64,000 bases of DNA from Corallococcus sp. AS-1-6 (GCF_020037015.1 NZ_JAIQDE010000011.1:1-64000); one strand, 5' to 3'. Positions 18,994 through 27,271 are shown, numbered from the stretch's first letter. Numbers and translations are program-made. Notes: a model not told the origin generated them from the sequence alone.

Positions 18994-19875
18994 ATGACCG
19001 TGTCGTCACCGGAGGTTGTCGCCGGGCTGCGCCGCCGGCTCTGGGTCTACCGGATGCTGGTGGTGGGGCTGTGTGTCGCGTTGCTCGGGTTGCTCCTGGG
19101 GCTCCGGCGCGCGCTGACCCCGCTGCCTCCGCCCGACGTGGAGGTGATCGACGTCCGCGAGCGGATGGCGGCCCTGGAGAAGGCGCGGCCGGGCGCCTCG
19201 GATGTCTCGGAGACGTACTTCGCGTCGGACACCTCCAGCGTGCACCAGCACCTGATGGGGCGGGGCCAGACATGCCCCCTGCACATCCACCGCGCGCCCT
19301 TCGAGGCCACCATCATCGTCTCGGGCGAGGCGCACGTGTGGCAGGTCTGGGGCGAGGAGGGGCGGCGGATGGAGCGGCGCGGGGTCCACGGGCCGGGCTG
19401 GCTCGTGGCCTCGCCCCCCTTCACGGGGCACGAGTGGCGCAACCCCGATGAGGGCCGGGCGCTGAGCAACCTGGTCTTCACCGTGCCGGGCTTCGACGGG
19501 AACCTCTACGTCTCCGCGGAGGACGCGCGGCTGCTGCGCGGCACGGCGCCCTTTGCCCAGGAGCCGCGCGAGGCCCTCGCGGGGCTGCGGAAGCGGGGCG
19601 TGAAGCAGGAGGAGACGCCGCTGCCGGTGCTCCAGGGGCGCATGTCGCGCGTGCTGCTGGAGGGTGGGACGTGGGCGGTGAAGGCGACGCCCGGCGCGCC
19701 GGTGGTGGCCTACGTGGCGGCGGGACGGGGCATCGCGGAAGTGGCGGAGGCCCGTCCCCTGCACGAGGGCCAGCTCTGGGTGCTGCGCCGGGATGCCCGG
19801 GTGCGCTCGGAGGAGGGCTCGCCGGTGGCGCTGTATGTGTTTCACCCGCCGCCGGAAGCGGTCGCGGGGCGCTGA
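18994..19875 (+). CDS. Membrane-anchored cupin-like protein
   Basis: A 293-residue protein with one membrane segment near the N-terminus (MLVVGLCVALLGLLLGL) and an extracytoplasmic remainder. Residues about 75-170 look like a cupin fold: HQHLMGRGQTCPLHIHRAPFEATIIVSGEAHVWQVWG has the HxH and Glu pattern of a metal-binding cupin, with PPFTGHEWRNPD as the second motif. A second, weaker cupin-like half follows. The substrate is unknown. The ATG at 18994 was chosen because the upstream extension overlaps the pilin terminator. The 3' end overlaps the convergent gene by 34 bases. Confidence 0.65.
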   Translation: MTVSSPEVVAGLRRRLWVYRMLVVGLCVALLGLLLGLRRALTPLPPPDVEVIDVRERMAALEKARPGASDVSETYFASDTSSVHQHLMGRGQTCPLHIHRAPFEATIIVSGEAHVWQVWGEEGRRMERRGVHGPGWLVASPPFTGHEWRNPDEGRALSNLVFTVPGFDGNLYVSAEDARLLRGTAPFAQEPREALAGLRKRGVKQEETPLPVLQGRMSRVLLEGGTWAVKATPGAPVVAYVAAGRGIAEVAEARPLHEGQLWVLRRDARVRSEEGSPVALYVFHPPPEAVAGR

Positions 19876-21350
19876 GGCGTTCCGGGGACCATGGGCGTGC
19901 GCTCCCGGGCCCAGAGGACCCAGCCGTTCGCCTTCGTCAGCTCGCGCCAGCCGCCTCGTGCCCGGAGGTGATCCAGCAGGAGGTTGCCCGGGTTCTGCGT
20001 GTCCCAGACGACGTAGTCGGGATCATAGGCATCCAGCGCCTCTTCCCAGCCGGGCTCGGACCACACGAGCCGCTCATAGGCCTGGTGGATGGCGGCGGGG
20101 AACGGATCATTCCGGCTGTCGATGTAGACCTTGTACGGGGCGCCCGCGAAGTAGGAGATGGGGCCGCCCATGATGAAGCGGTTGAGCACGCGGCCCGGGG
20201 GCTGTTGGCTCAGCGTCTGGAGCACGGGCAGGGGAATGCCGGGGTGCGTGCCCTTCTCAACGGGACGGGGCGCGCTCGCGTTCAGCGCGAACAGGCCGGC
20301 CAGCAGGACGGTGGGCCACAGCGCCAGGGACGTGCCGGTGCTCCAGGTGGCGAGGGGGCGCTCCAGCCAGGACAGGTAGCGGGGGAGGGCGGGTGCGTCG
20401 CTTGTGCGCGCGTGCTCCACCAGGGTGAGGGCGAGGAGCACGGAGGCGAACGGCGCGTGGCGCTGCACCTTCAGCGCCGCGATGCCCAGCACCAGCGTGG
20501 GCAGGAGGGCCGCGGCGCGCCGCAAGCGGGCCCGGCCGATGACGAAGAGGCACGCACCGAAGAGGAGGAGGTAGGCCCAGCTCCATCCCAGGTCCAGGTC
20601 CAGCGGGCGCCACTCGTTGATGTGCTGGGTGGACGCGAGCAGCGAGTGCTGGAGCGGATACAGGTAGATGCGGGGCCCGTCCGGCGACAGGCCCGCGACG
20701 AGGAACATCGCGAGCGCCGCCGCGAGCGCGGCCCCACAGCGCCGCAGCGACGCGGGCGTGCGGTCGTCCAGGGCCGTGCCCATCGCGGTGGACGCGAGCA
20801 GCGCCGGGCCCAAGAGCCAACTGCCATGCAGGTTGGCCCAGGCGAGTCCCAGGAGCGGAAAGGCCCAGAGCACCCGGTCCTTTCCCTGTCGCCACGCCTG
20901 GACGCCCAGGGCGGCGAGGGCGAACAGCAGGTGCCCCAGATGGAAGGGGCGCTCCTGGATCCAGGTGGAGGCCTGGACGCCCGAGATCAATCCCAGACAG
21001 GCGAGGACGAGGAGGTGGGAGGGGTGTGCGTCCGCGCGCCGCAGGGCGATCCAGAGCAGGAGCACGTTGGCCGCCACGAGCGCTGCGACGAGGAGCGCTG
21101 GACCGGCGGCGCCCAGGACCTTGATGAGCAGGACGCAGAGCACGCCGAAGCCCCACTCGTGGGGGACCCAGCCCGCGGTGCCCGTGACGCTGAAGGGGTC
21201 CACGCGGTTGAAGCCGTGCTCCAGCACATAGCGGCCCCCCGCCAGGTGGAAGAACAGGTCGTAGTTGCGAAGGGGGAGGAACCCCAGCCAGAGGATGAGC
21301 CCCAGCGTGAACAGGGCCACGGGGGCGGGCAGGAGGGCGCGGAGCCGCAT
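19842..21350 (-). CDS. Polytopic membrane protein, GT-C glycosyltransferase-like
   Basis: A 502-residue protein with about ten hydrophobic segments. The N-terminal pattern YDLFFHLAGGRYVLEHGF..VDPFS..G..WVPHEWGFG resembles a widespread bacterial membrane family often annotated as GT-C-type glycosyltransferase or hypothetical. A soluble C-terminal part (about 400-490) has YIDSRNDPFP and DYVVWDTQNPG. The acceptor and donor are unknown. It is 15 bases downstream of the next membrane gene on the same strand, so they are probably one operon. Confidence 0.6.
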   Translation of the reverse strand: MRLRALLPAPVALFTLGLILWLGFLPLRNYDLFFHLAGGRYVLEHGFNRVDPFSVTGTAGWVPHEWGFGVLCVLLIKVLGAAGPALLVAALVAANVLLLWIALRRADAHPSHLLVLACLGLISGVQASTWIQERPFHLGHLLFALAALGVQAWRQGKDRVLWAFPLLGLAWANLHGSWLLGPALLASTAMGTALDDRTPASLRRCGAALAAALAMFLVAGLSPDGPRIYLYPLQHSLLASTQHINEWRPLDLDLGWSWAYLLLFGACLFVIGRARLRRAAALLPTLVLGIAALKVQRHAPFASVLLALTLVEHARTSDAPALPRYLSWLERPLATWSTGTSLALWPTVLLAGLFALNASAPRPVEKGTHPGIPLPVLQTLSQQPPGRVLNRFIMGGPISYFAGAPYKVYIDSRNDPFPAAIHQAYERLVWSEPGWEEALDAYDPDYVVWDTQNPGNLLLDHLRARGGWRELTKANGWVLWARERTPMVPGTPQRPATASGGG

Positions 21351-21365
21351 GACGTTCGGTGGGGC

Positions 21366-22571
21366 CTACTGAGCGCCGGGAGCGGTCAGTGGCGACCGGG
21401 GAGCGGAGGAGAAGCCCAGGCGGCGCAGCATCACCTGCCGGATGGAGGGGATGCGGAAGCGGAAGATGAAGGCATCCGCGAAGTAGTGCGCGAGCACGCA
21501 CGCGAAGCCCAGCGAGGTGACCGCGCGCAGCAGGGGATGCGCCTGCGCGCCACCGCCAATGCCCAGCGAGCCGCGCATGGGGCCATCCAGCAGGAAGCCA
21601 TGCACCACGCCCAGCGCGAACAGCGGGAGCATGGACACGACCATGGCGGGCCAGATGAGCTTCTGGCTCAGGCGGGGCCTGTCGCCCTCGCGAGGCTCCA
21701 GCATGCGGGCGCTGAGGAAGTAGTACTCCAGGCCGTGCATGCCCGGGAGCATCACGTACCCCCAGGACGGCGCCACGAGCGCCAGGCCGGTCGCGGTGGC
21801 CATGCCCAGGAGGTAGAGCACCTTGGGGCCGCTGGCGGTGCCGGAGCGGAGCACGGCGCGGAAGAGCAGGAGGAAGTAGCCCAGCCACACGGCGATGAGC
21901 ACGGGCAACGTCTGCCACGGAAGAACGACGCCCTGGCCCACGTCGAGGTAGGCGGGGGCGTTCGGTGCGGCGGACTCTGCGACGAAGAAGATGCGGACGA
22001 GGAGGACGGAGAGGAGCAGCGGCACGTAGAGCTGCTGGAGCTTGCGCTCGAGCGGGGAGGGCGCGGGAAGGCCCGCTTGTCCGCCGCGCAGGCCATGCAG
22101 GGACCACAGGCCCCGGTGCTGGGACAGGGTGTGGTGCATGCCGAAGACGTTGAAGATGACGGCCACGGCGAAGGTGTGGATGGAGCGGTCGGCGTAGAAG
22201 GTGAAGAACAGGGCAGCGCCCACGCCGAGCATGGCCAGCGCACCGGCGAGGATGGTGCGCGGCTGGTTGGGCGCGGCGGTGAGCACGTCGCGGTGCACGC
22301 CAAAGAGCAGGAACGTGAGGATGACGTGCGTGGCGTTGCCCAGGAGGTTCTGGGCGGTCCAGCCCAGGAGCCGGTGGGCGTTGTCCGCGGCGGCGGGGGC
22401 GAGGAGCGCGCTGGCGACGGCGGCGACCGCTGTCAGGGCCAGGGGGATGCCCAGGATGGCGAGGTCGGCCCGGGGAGAGAACAGCCAGAGGCGGCGAAAG
22501 CGCAGGGCGCCGGGCGCTGCCGGCGTGTCCTGCTCCGTGGCGGTGGCGACTCCGGGGCTCAACGGTGTCAT
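21366..22571 (-). CDS. Polytopic membrane protein of unknown function
   Basis: A 401-residue protein with about eight hydrophobic segments (for example ILGIPLALTAVAAVASALLAP, ATHVILTFLLFGV and PVLIAVWLGYFLLLF) and several His in or near membrane segments (NATHVILTF, FGMHHTLSQH, MLPGMHGLEYYF). I do not recognise a family with certainty. The ATG at 22571 was chosen because the extension to 22799 would overlap the divergent lipoprotein gene. A 20-residue piece (GALAMLGVGAALFFTFYADR) recurs in degenerate form at 23098-23154, evidence of local duplication. Confidence 0.65.
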   Translation of the reverse strand: MTPLSPGVATATEQDTPAAPGALRFRRLWLFSPRADLAILGIPLALTAVAAVASALLAPAAADNAHRLLGWTAQNLLGNATHVILTFLLFGVHRDVLTAAPNQPRTILAGALAMLGVGAALFFTFYADRSIHTFAVAVIFNVFGMHHTLSQHRGLWSLHGLRGGQAGLPAPSPLERKLQQLYVPLLLSVLLVRIFFVAESAAPNAPAYLDVGQGVVLPWQTLPVLIAVWLGYFLLLFRAVLRSGTASGPKVLYLLGMATATGLALVAPSWGYVMLPGMHGLEYYFLSARMLEPREGDRPRLSQKLIWPAMVVSMLPLFALGVVHGFLLDGPMRGSLGIGGGAQAHPLLRAVTSLGFACVLAHYFADAFIFRFRIPSIRQVMLRRLGFSSAPRSPLTAPGAQ

Positions 22572-22797
22572 GGGACTGGGAGTATACCGGGTCTCCAGGG
22601 GCCCAGGACCCACGCCACCCTGCCTGCCAGGCGGGATGAGGGCGGGGCAGGGCTCCGGGGGAGGGTTCACCCCAACGGAGATGGGACGGATGCCAGGCGG
22701 ACGAAGAATCCAGACCAGGTGCTGCTCCTGGCCGCTTTCGCGGTGAGTTGGAGCAGCGGCTTCGCCTTGCACCGCTGATGGAGGCTCACGGGAAATC

Positions 22798-23079
22798 ATG
22801 ATCCGGAAAGCGTTGGGCCTTGGCTGTGGGGTGTTGCTTCTGGCGGCGTCGTGCGCGAGAGACCTGGACTACCATCAAGAGTGTCGGTCGGATGGTGAGT
22901 GCAAGCAGGGCTTGATTTGCATGACGGGGTATACGGGGGAGCGCAGTTGCTCGTTGTTCGGTCGCTATCGCAGTTGTGAGCAGCCGTGTGCGCGGGACGC
23001 CGATTGTCCTGTTGGGTTTGAGTGTAAATTGATTCAGCCGGGGCCGGATCACTCGTCTTGTCGGAGAGAGTGGAAGTGA
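22798..23079 (+). CDS. Small Cys-rich lipoprotein A
   Basis: A 93-residue protein with a lipoprotein signal ending LLLAASC. The mature part has eight further Cys residues in the pattern C-x5-C-x5-C...C...C...C-x5-C...C (ECRSDGECKQGLICM, then CEQPCARDADCPVGFEC). It resembles the 97-residue lipoprotein at 23361, so the two are probably paralogues. Base composition is less GC-rich than its neighbours. The function is unknown; secreted Cys-rich myxobacterial lipoproteins of this kind are presumed to sit in the outer membrane. Confidence 0.75.
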   Translation: MIRKALGLGCGVLLLAASCARDLDYHQECRSDGECKQGLICMTGYTGERSCSLFGRYRSCEQPCARDADCPVGFECKLIQPGPDHSSCRREWK

Positions 23080-23097
23080 GAGCCGTGGTGTGAACGG

Positions 23098-23154
23098 GCG
23101 GTCGGCGTAGAGAAAGAACGGCGTTGCTTCCGCATCGAGCATGGCCAGCGCACC
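23098..23154 (-). pseudogene. Fragment of a duplicate of the polytopic membrane gene at 21366-22571
   Basis: On the minus strand this stretch reads GALAMLDAEATPFFLYADR, aligned to GALAMLGVGAALFFTFYADR in the intact gene (bases 22185-22244), with the DNA also nearly identical at both edges. One codon is missing and the reading frame has no credible continuation on either side, so this is a remnant. Confidence 0.65.
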
Positions 23155-23360
23155 GAAAGGTGGGTCCGATGGACAGGTCCGTGGCACCCGTCTTGTTCCG
23201 CTCTTCGTTGGGAAGGCCCCAGGGCTGGTGGGCCTGGCTCTTCCTGTGTCTGATGGTGGCGGGCGCCGTGCTGCTCTACGCCGGCTTTCAAGGTGCGGCA
23301 ATATCCACAGGTCTCCGTCTCCTTCGAGTCAGGACGTGTCTCCGTGTCGGAGGTGAGAAC

Positions 23361-23654
23361 ATGAAGCCCGAATGGCCTTTGCTGATGCTTCTGATTTTCC
23401 TTTCATCCTGTGCCGTGAGCCGTGACTCCAAGATGGCCTCAGCTCAAGTTCAGGATGGAGGGAGTTGCAAGAGTAGCGCTGACTGCGAGGAGGCACTGGA
23501 CTGCATGTTCTGGCCGCTGACAACACCGGGGTCGGCAGGTACGTGTCAGCGGGCGTGCGAAGAGACTTCGGACTGCCCCAGCGGACAGGTGAGCGGCGGA
23601 GGATTTTTTACCGATTCGCCGGGGTCTTTTTGCACGCCTCCGGGCGTCGACTGA
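23361..23654 (+). CDS. Small Cys-rich lipoprotein B
   Basis: A 97-residue predicted lipoprotein (signal LLMLLIFLSSC) with SCKSSADCEEALDC and CQRACEETSDCPSGQ segments, parallel to lipoprotein A. The Shine-Dalgarno GGAGGTGA directly before ATG 23361 supports this start. The frame is open upstream to ATG 23169 and would add a Trp-rich membrane segment (WWAWLFLCLMVAGAVLLY); I take that as a separate remnant because it would bury the signal peptide. Confidence 0.7.
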   Translation: MKPEWPLLMLLIFLSSCAVSRDSKMASAQVQDGGSCKSSADCEEALDCMFWPLTTPGSAGTCQRACEETSDCPSGQVSGGGFFTDSPGSFCTPPGVD

Positions 23655-23860
23655 TGGAGATGCGTTCGTCCGGAGCCGGTGAACGGCATCGAGAATCACC
23701 TGCGCCGGGGGAGCCCCAGGGACCTCCCTGACCGAGTCATGCCGGTGGCATTCACTCGCTGAATTGCGGAGCAGCCCTGCTTCCGGATGAACTCGGCCAG
23801 GGCCGCGATCAGATGGACCAGGAGGCGGTCGGTGGAGTCAGCCTGCAGAGGATACAGGTC
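23655..23860. other. Non-coding gap in the accessory island
   Basis: No convincing gene on either strand. The minus strand from 23830 to about 23730 reads like a protein fragment (LIAALAEFIRKQGCSA) but has no start or family match, so it may be another remnant. Confidence 0.4.
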
Positions 23861-24430
23861 ATGGCATCAGTGAGAAGAGAAGTCCTGGAGGTGGCTGGGG
23901 AGTTCGGCCTGCCTCTGGACAGGACGCAGCGCCTGGAGCCAGTGCTGGAGCGTGCGTGGCGGTCATCGACGCACTTCGCGCTCATCCGGCGCGGAAGGAT
24001 GCGGGTTGACGGCGCGGACGTCGTCGTGCCCACGCCAGAGTTGAAGCGCCTTCATCATGGCTTCGAGCGGATCCGGGTGGCGGCGGTGGAGTCCCGGTGG
24101 GTTTCGTCCTGGCCGGGGACGACCTCCGGCTCCAGTGCAGCGCTGTGGGTCCGGTGCCGGACGGATGGCGGCGTGCGCCTGCCCCTGAACGACGAGAGCC
24201 TCTGGAAGGGAATCGACGGCTGGGACGACTTCCAGTTGTTCGAAGGCCCCAAGCTGAAGCTGTTCGTCTGCAGCCATGAGGGATTTGGCACCGTCTGGGG
24301 AAACGAGCGATTCATCCGGGACCTGGGGATTTCTCCCGCGCGACAGAAGCATGAGACGTATGAACTGATTGGCGAACCCATGGCGCCTGCTGCCTGGTCA
24401 CTGCTCATGCAGGGAACGCCCATTCCGTAG
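23861..24430 (+). CDS. Hypothetical protein
   Basis: A 189-residue soluble protein that I do not recognise. It has no signal peptide or membrane segment. Noticeable features are charged helical segments near the start (MASVRREVLEVAGEFGLPL) and a Trp/Gly-rich central part (SLWKGIDGWDDFQLF). An alternative ATG at 23813 would add 16 residues. It is followed 7 bases later by a small membrane protein and then a lipoprotein, so the three look like one transcript. Confidence 0.5.
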   Translation: MASVRREVLEVAGEFGLPLDRTQRLEPVLERAWRSSTHFALIRRGRMRVDGADVVVPTPELKRLHHGFERIRVAAVESRWVSSWPGTTSGSSAALWVRCRTDGGVRLPLNDESLWKGIDGWDDFQLFEGPKLKLFVCSHEGFGTVWGNERFIRDLGISPARQKHETYELIGEPMAPAAWSLLMQGTPIP

Positions 24431-24437
24431 GACGGTC

Positions 24438-24662
24438 ATGCGATTCGTGCAGCTTGTCTGGATCTTCGTCGGGGCGTACCTGGGGCCAGTGGTGATGCTC
24501 TTTCTCGTAAGCCTTCTGCCGGAAGGATGGTTGCGTTCGCGAGACGCGCTGGAGATTCCGTTTTGTCTGGTGAATGATTTTGGTGGGGTCTGCGTGATGA
24601 CTGGCGGCGAGGGAGTGATGAGTCCTCTACCTGAGGTGTCATCGGGCGAGGTAAAACCGTGA
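24438..24662 (+). CDS. Small hypothetical membrane protein
   Basis: A 74-residue protein with one hydrophobic segment (VWIFVGAYLGPVVMLFLVSLL) near the N-terminus and a short polar tail. It overlaps the next gene by four bases (GTGA at 24659-24662), which indicates translational coupling. No family recognised. Confidence 0.5.
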   Translation: MRFVQLVWIFVGAYLGPVVMLFLVSLLPEGWLRSRDALEIPFCLVNDFGGVCVMTGGEGVMSPLPEVSSGEVKP

Positions 24663-25270
24663 GTCGCGCATTTCTTCAGGCGGGCTTGGGTCTTATCCTG
24701 CTGTGTGTTGCTGGTTGTGCTGGAAGCACCGCTGTGGCCTGTTATCACGCCGAGTGGCCTTTGCCATCGGAGCTTGTTCGAGTGAAGTTGGCCCCAGGTG
24801 TCAGCGTGCTTGCGCCGCCTGTCGGAGCTGGCGGAGAAGGTTCCGCCAATGCAGCGGGATCATGGTGCCGGAGGGTGCAGTTCTCCAGTGATTGGCACAA
24901 TGTGAAAGGCAGTTTGAGTTGTGCGTGGTTTTCTGGACGAAGCAATAGGGAACTCAGTGCCTCTTGGCACCCTGATGTTTTTGGGGAGCGTCAGTCGCAG
25001 AGTGAAAAAGTAGAGATGGTGAGGCGTGAGTTTGCATTGGGTGGAGATGGCGAAAAAGTGGTTGAATTGGGTTCGCCGTCGGTGGGGTTGGAGGTGCGAA
25101 TTCGATCTGGAGATAGCTTGATTGTCAGTAGGTTTGTTGTGAGTGGGCGGGATTTGGTTATGCTTCAGACTGTGTCTGGTTGGGGGGCGGTGTTTTCTGG
25201 AGGGGAGCTATTTTTGGATTCGTTGTCTGTTGGTGGTGAAGTTGAGCAGCAGCCTCTGCCGTCGAATTGA
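24659..25270 (+). CDS. Hypothetical lipoprotein with low-GC codon use
   Basis: A 203-residue predicted lipoprotein; the signal ends LILLCVAGC. The mature part is mostly beta-prone with alternating Val/Ser/Gly residues and no motif I recognise. It starts with GTG inside the previous stop. Its third codon positions are much richer in A and T than those of the core genes, a sign of recent transfer. Confidence 0.6.
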   Translation: MSRAFLQAGLGLILLCVAGCAGSTAVACYHAEWPLPSELVRVKLAPGVSVLAPPVGAGGEGSANAAGSWCRRVQFSSDWHNVKGSLSCAWFSGRSNRELSASWHPDVFGERQSQSEKVEMVRREFALGGDGEKVVELGSPSVGLEVRIRSGDSLIVSRFVVSGRDLVMLQTVSGWGAVFSGGELFLDSLSVGGEVEQQPLPSN

Positions 25271-25300
25271 CCGTGAGTTGATCCCCCGCAGGCAGGTTTC

Positions 25301-25693
25301 TTGGCGCCCCATGAGCCCCGCCCCCGGAAATACATCGAAATCGGGGACCCCTCCTCCCAGGTCAGGACGGGGTTCATCCTCCACCCATCCCGTGCTGAAA
25401 CGGGGATGTCCATGGAAGGCCGACTGCTGCCGAAGAACTGCGGCGTATACTTCCCGGTGACGGATCACATCGGCAAGCCGGTGGTGATGATGGACGCGTC
25501 GAGGCGGGTGACAGGGGCTGCGGACACGGACCCCTTCGGGTACGTCAACCGGGTGGGCCACCACGCGGAGGCGGCCCATCCGTGCGCGCACCGCACGTCC
25601 ACGACGCTAGCGTCCTTCTCCCAGCAGAGGGAGACGGCGTCCGTCCAGGTGCGGATGCGCGCCCGATACCACGTGAAGACCGGAAAGGAATGA
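25301..25693 (+). pseudogene. RHS/YD-repeat protein remnant joined to a duplicated amidohydrolase leader
   Basis: The open frame contains DHIGKPVVMMDASRRV...ADTDPFGYVNRV and AHP...TTLASFSQQ, close to the segment near the end of RHS repeats in myxobacterial RHS proteins, but it is only about 80 residues and stops at KTGKE with no core RHS cleavage motif or toxin. Its start (SMEGRLLPKNCGV, ATG 25406/25412) and the bases before it are copied from the 5' region of the amidohydrolase at 27237. It is therefore a chimera of two fragments and unlikely to be functional. Confidence 0.6.
25366..25446 (+). repeat. 81-bp direct repeat, copy 1 (duplicated amidohydrolase leader)
   Basis: Matches 27191-27271 with seven mismatches by eye. 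It covers the untranslated leader, the start codon and the first dozen codons of the amidohydrolase. Confidence 0.9.
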
Positions 25694-25721
25694 GGAGGCC
25701 TGCCTGACTCTTTTTGACTTG

Positions 25722-26105
25722 ATGGTGGTCGCGGGGGCTGTTGGTGGGGCGGTCCTCGGTGCTCGCGGGGGGCACCATGTGGCAGGGATCGCGGGGGGCG
25801 TCCTGGGAGGAATGCTGGGACTGCTTGCCGGTGCATGGCTGGGGCGGCTGCCGCTCGCTCTCGGCCTTCGACAAATCTGGAGGAGGCTCTCGCGAGCCAC
25901 TGTCCCGGAACTGGAGCGACAACTGGCGGAGGATTGTTTCCTTTCACATCTCATCCTGGCGGAGCTGAGCAGAAGGGGCGTGGACCTGGCTCCGTATGAG
26001 CCGCTGCTCCTGGACTGGATCCACTCCGATTCGCCGATGCGGCAGCAGTTCGGGCGGACCAGCCTCCAGATCTTCTTCCCCCAGCGAGCCGCGACACTGA
26101 AATGA
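25722..26105 (+). CDS. Hypothetical membrane-associated protein with glycine-zipper segment
   Basis: A 127-residue protein. The first 45 residues are Gly/Ala-rich and hydrophobic (GAVGGAVLGARGG, GGVLGGMLGLLAGAWLG), like glycine-zipper membrane segments; the rest is helical and charged (ELERQLAEDCFLSHLILAEL). AGGAGG lies at 25694-25699, too far from ATG 25722, so a non-ATG start such as CTG at 25704 (MTLFDLMVVAG) is possible. Its stop overlaps the next start (ATGA), so the two are coupled. It lies directly behind an RHS remnant, where effector or immunity genes are often found, but nothing in the sequence proves such a role. Confidence 0.5.
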   Translation: MVVAGAVGGAVLGARGGHHVAGIAGGVLGGMLGLLAGAWLGRLPLALGLRQIWRRLSRATVPELERQLAEDCFLSHLILAELSRRGVDLAPYEPLLLDWIHSDSPMRQQFGRTSLQIFFPQRAATLK

Positions 26106-26710
26106 AGACATCTGCCCGGTTGGGGATTATCGGCTTGCTGTGCTGGTTCGTGTCGTCGGTGGGCGTCACGGTCGCACTGGTTGGCTTGGGGCTTGGCGGA
26201 ACCTTTTCGGCGGATTCGCACCCTTTCCCTGGGGATCCCCCTCTCGTGGACATGCTCGCGGAGGTTGCGCTCTGCGGATGGGTGTTCGTCCTGGTGGGGT
26301 GTTGTTTCTTCTTCATCGCCCGGAAGGAGTCCGACCGGATCGTCCAGCTCTGGCGACGGGTGCTTCCTCCCCTGACCCTGCTGTCATTTCTCGCGATGTC
26401 GCCGGCCCTTGCGAAGGTTGCCGGCAGGCATTGGGGGGAATGGGGCCACCTCAAGGCCGTGCTTCGGGACTACGCGCCCCGGGTTCGGGCATTTTCGAGC
26501 CGGGCTGATGGTGCCTTGTCGGAGGAGGAGTACGCGCGGGCGAAGGCGTGGTTGCTGGCTCAGCCCGTCACCTTCCGGTTCGAGACAGAACCGGAACCCG
26601 TCAGGATTCGCCTCATGAGGACCGTCCCGCCCTACGTGGGCGTCGACTTCGGCCAGGGTCAGAATGCGGTCTTCGATCCGGTGACGATGCTCTGCGTCTA
26701 TTCGGATTGA
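26102..26710 (+). CDS. Hypothetical membrane protein
   Basis: A 202-residue protein with three hydrophobic segments in the first 105 residues (IIGLLCWFVSSVGVTVALVGLGLGG; MLAEVALCGWVFVLVGCCFFFIA; VLPPLTLLSFLAMSPALA) and a soluble C-terminal domain (about 110-202) with a conserved-looking VGVDFGQGQNAVFDP end. It overlaps the preceding gene by four bases. Not recognised. Confidence 0.55.
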   Translation: MKTSARLGIIGLLCWFVSSVGVTVALVGLGLGGTFSADSHPFPGDPPLVDMLAEVALCGWVFVLVGCCFFFIARKESDRIVQLWRRVLPPLTLLSFLAMSPALAKVAGRHWGEWGHLKAVLRDYAPRVRAFSSRADGALSEEEYARAKAWLLAQPVTFRFETEPEPVRIRLMRTVPPYVGVDFGQGQNAVFDPVTMLCVYSD

Positions 26711-26719
26711 GAGGTGTGG

Positions 26720-27187
26720 ATGAGAAAAGACTGGACCTGGCCCACGGAGGCATTGGCCGGCGTTGTTTCGGGGCTGGAGTTGCTCGACCCGAAGGTGTCG
26801 CAGGATCTGCGCGATGACTGGTGGCAGACGTTCCTGCCCGGATTGTCCGCGTCGGGGCCCCTTTATTCTTTCATCTTCGACTTCGCCAAGAAGGTCCAGG
26901 TGAAGATCGCGCTCAAGGCGGAGGTGCACTACTCGCGGCAACAGCAGGGCGGCGTGTTCTACGTAGTGTCGGAGCCCTTGCTTCCGGTCCTTCGCTTCGA
27001 GGCCGCGTCACCCCCACCCCTGAACATCCTGAAGGCAATGCTCTGGGAGTCTCCGAGACACGGAGCCCCTGAGTGGTGCGCCATCTGCCCCGACTCCATG
27101 GACTGGTCCATGGTCGTGGAGCATGACGGCCCCTACTTCCTGAAGCCCGCGCCCTGCATGGATCCGCCCCTCGGGGACTCTCTGTAA
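26720..27187 (+). CDS. Hypothetical soluble protein
   Basis: A 155-residue protein without signal or membrane segments, starting MRKDWTWPTEAL. It has a mixed alpha/beta look with many aromatic residues and two Cys in WCAICPDS. The ATG at 26720 follows GAGGTG by a few bases; a GTG six bases earlier is in frame. It follows the membrane gene by 9 bases and precedes the amidohydrolase leader repeat. An immunity-like role is possible from context only. Confidence 0.5.
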   Translation: MRKDWTWPTEALAGVVSGLELLDPKVSQDLRDDWWQTFLPGLSASGPLYSFIFDFAKKVQVKIALKAEVHYSRQQQGGVFYVVSEPLLPVLRFEAASPPPLNILKAMLWESPRHGAPEWCAICPDSMDWSMVVEHDGPYFLKPAPCMDPPLGDSL

Positions 27188-27190
27188 GGA

Positions 27191-27271
27191 GACGGGGTTC
27201 ATCCTCCACCCACCCCGTGCTAAAACGGGAAGGTCCATGGAAGGCCGACTGCTTCTGAAGAACTGCGCCGT
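27191..27271 (+). repeat. 81-bp direct repeat, copy 2 (native amidohydrolase leader)
   Basis: Partner of 25366-25446. Here the repeat continues into an intact gene, so this is the original copy. Confidence 0.9.

Noticed and set aside
23169-23360. N-terminal extension of lipoprotein B with a Trp-rich membrane segment
   Set aside because: It would place the lipoprotein signal internally; the ATG at 23361 has a strong ribosome-binding site.
23730-23830. Minus-strand fragment reading LIAALAEFIRKQGCSA
   Set aside because: Plausible protein remnant but too short, no start and no recognised family.
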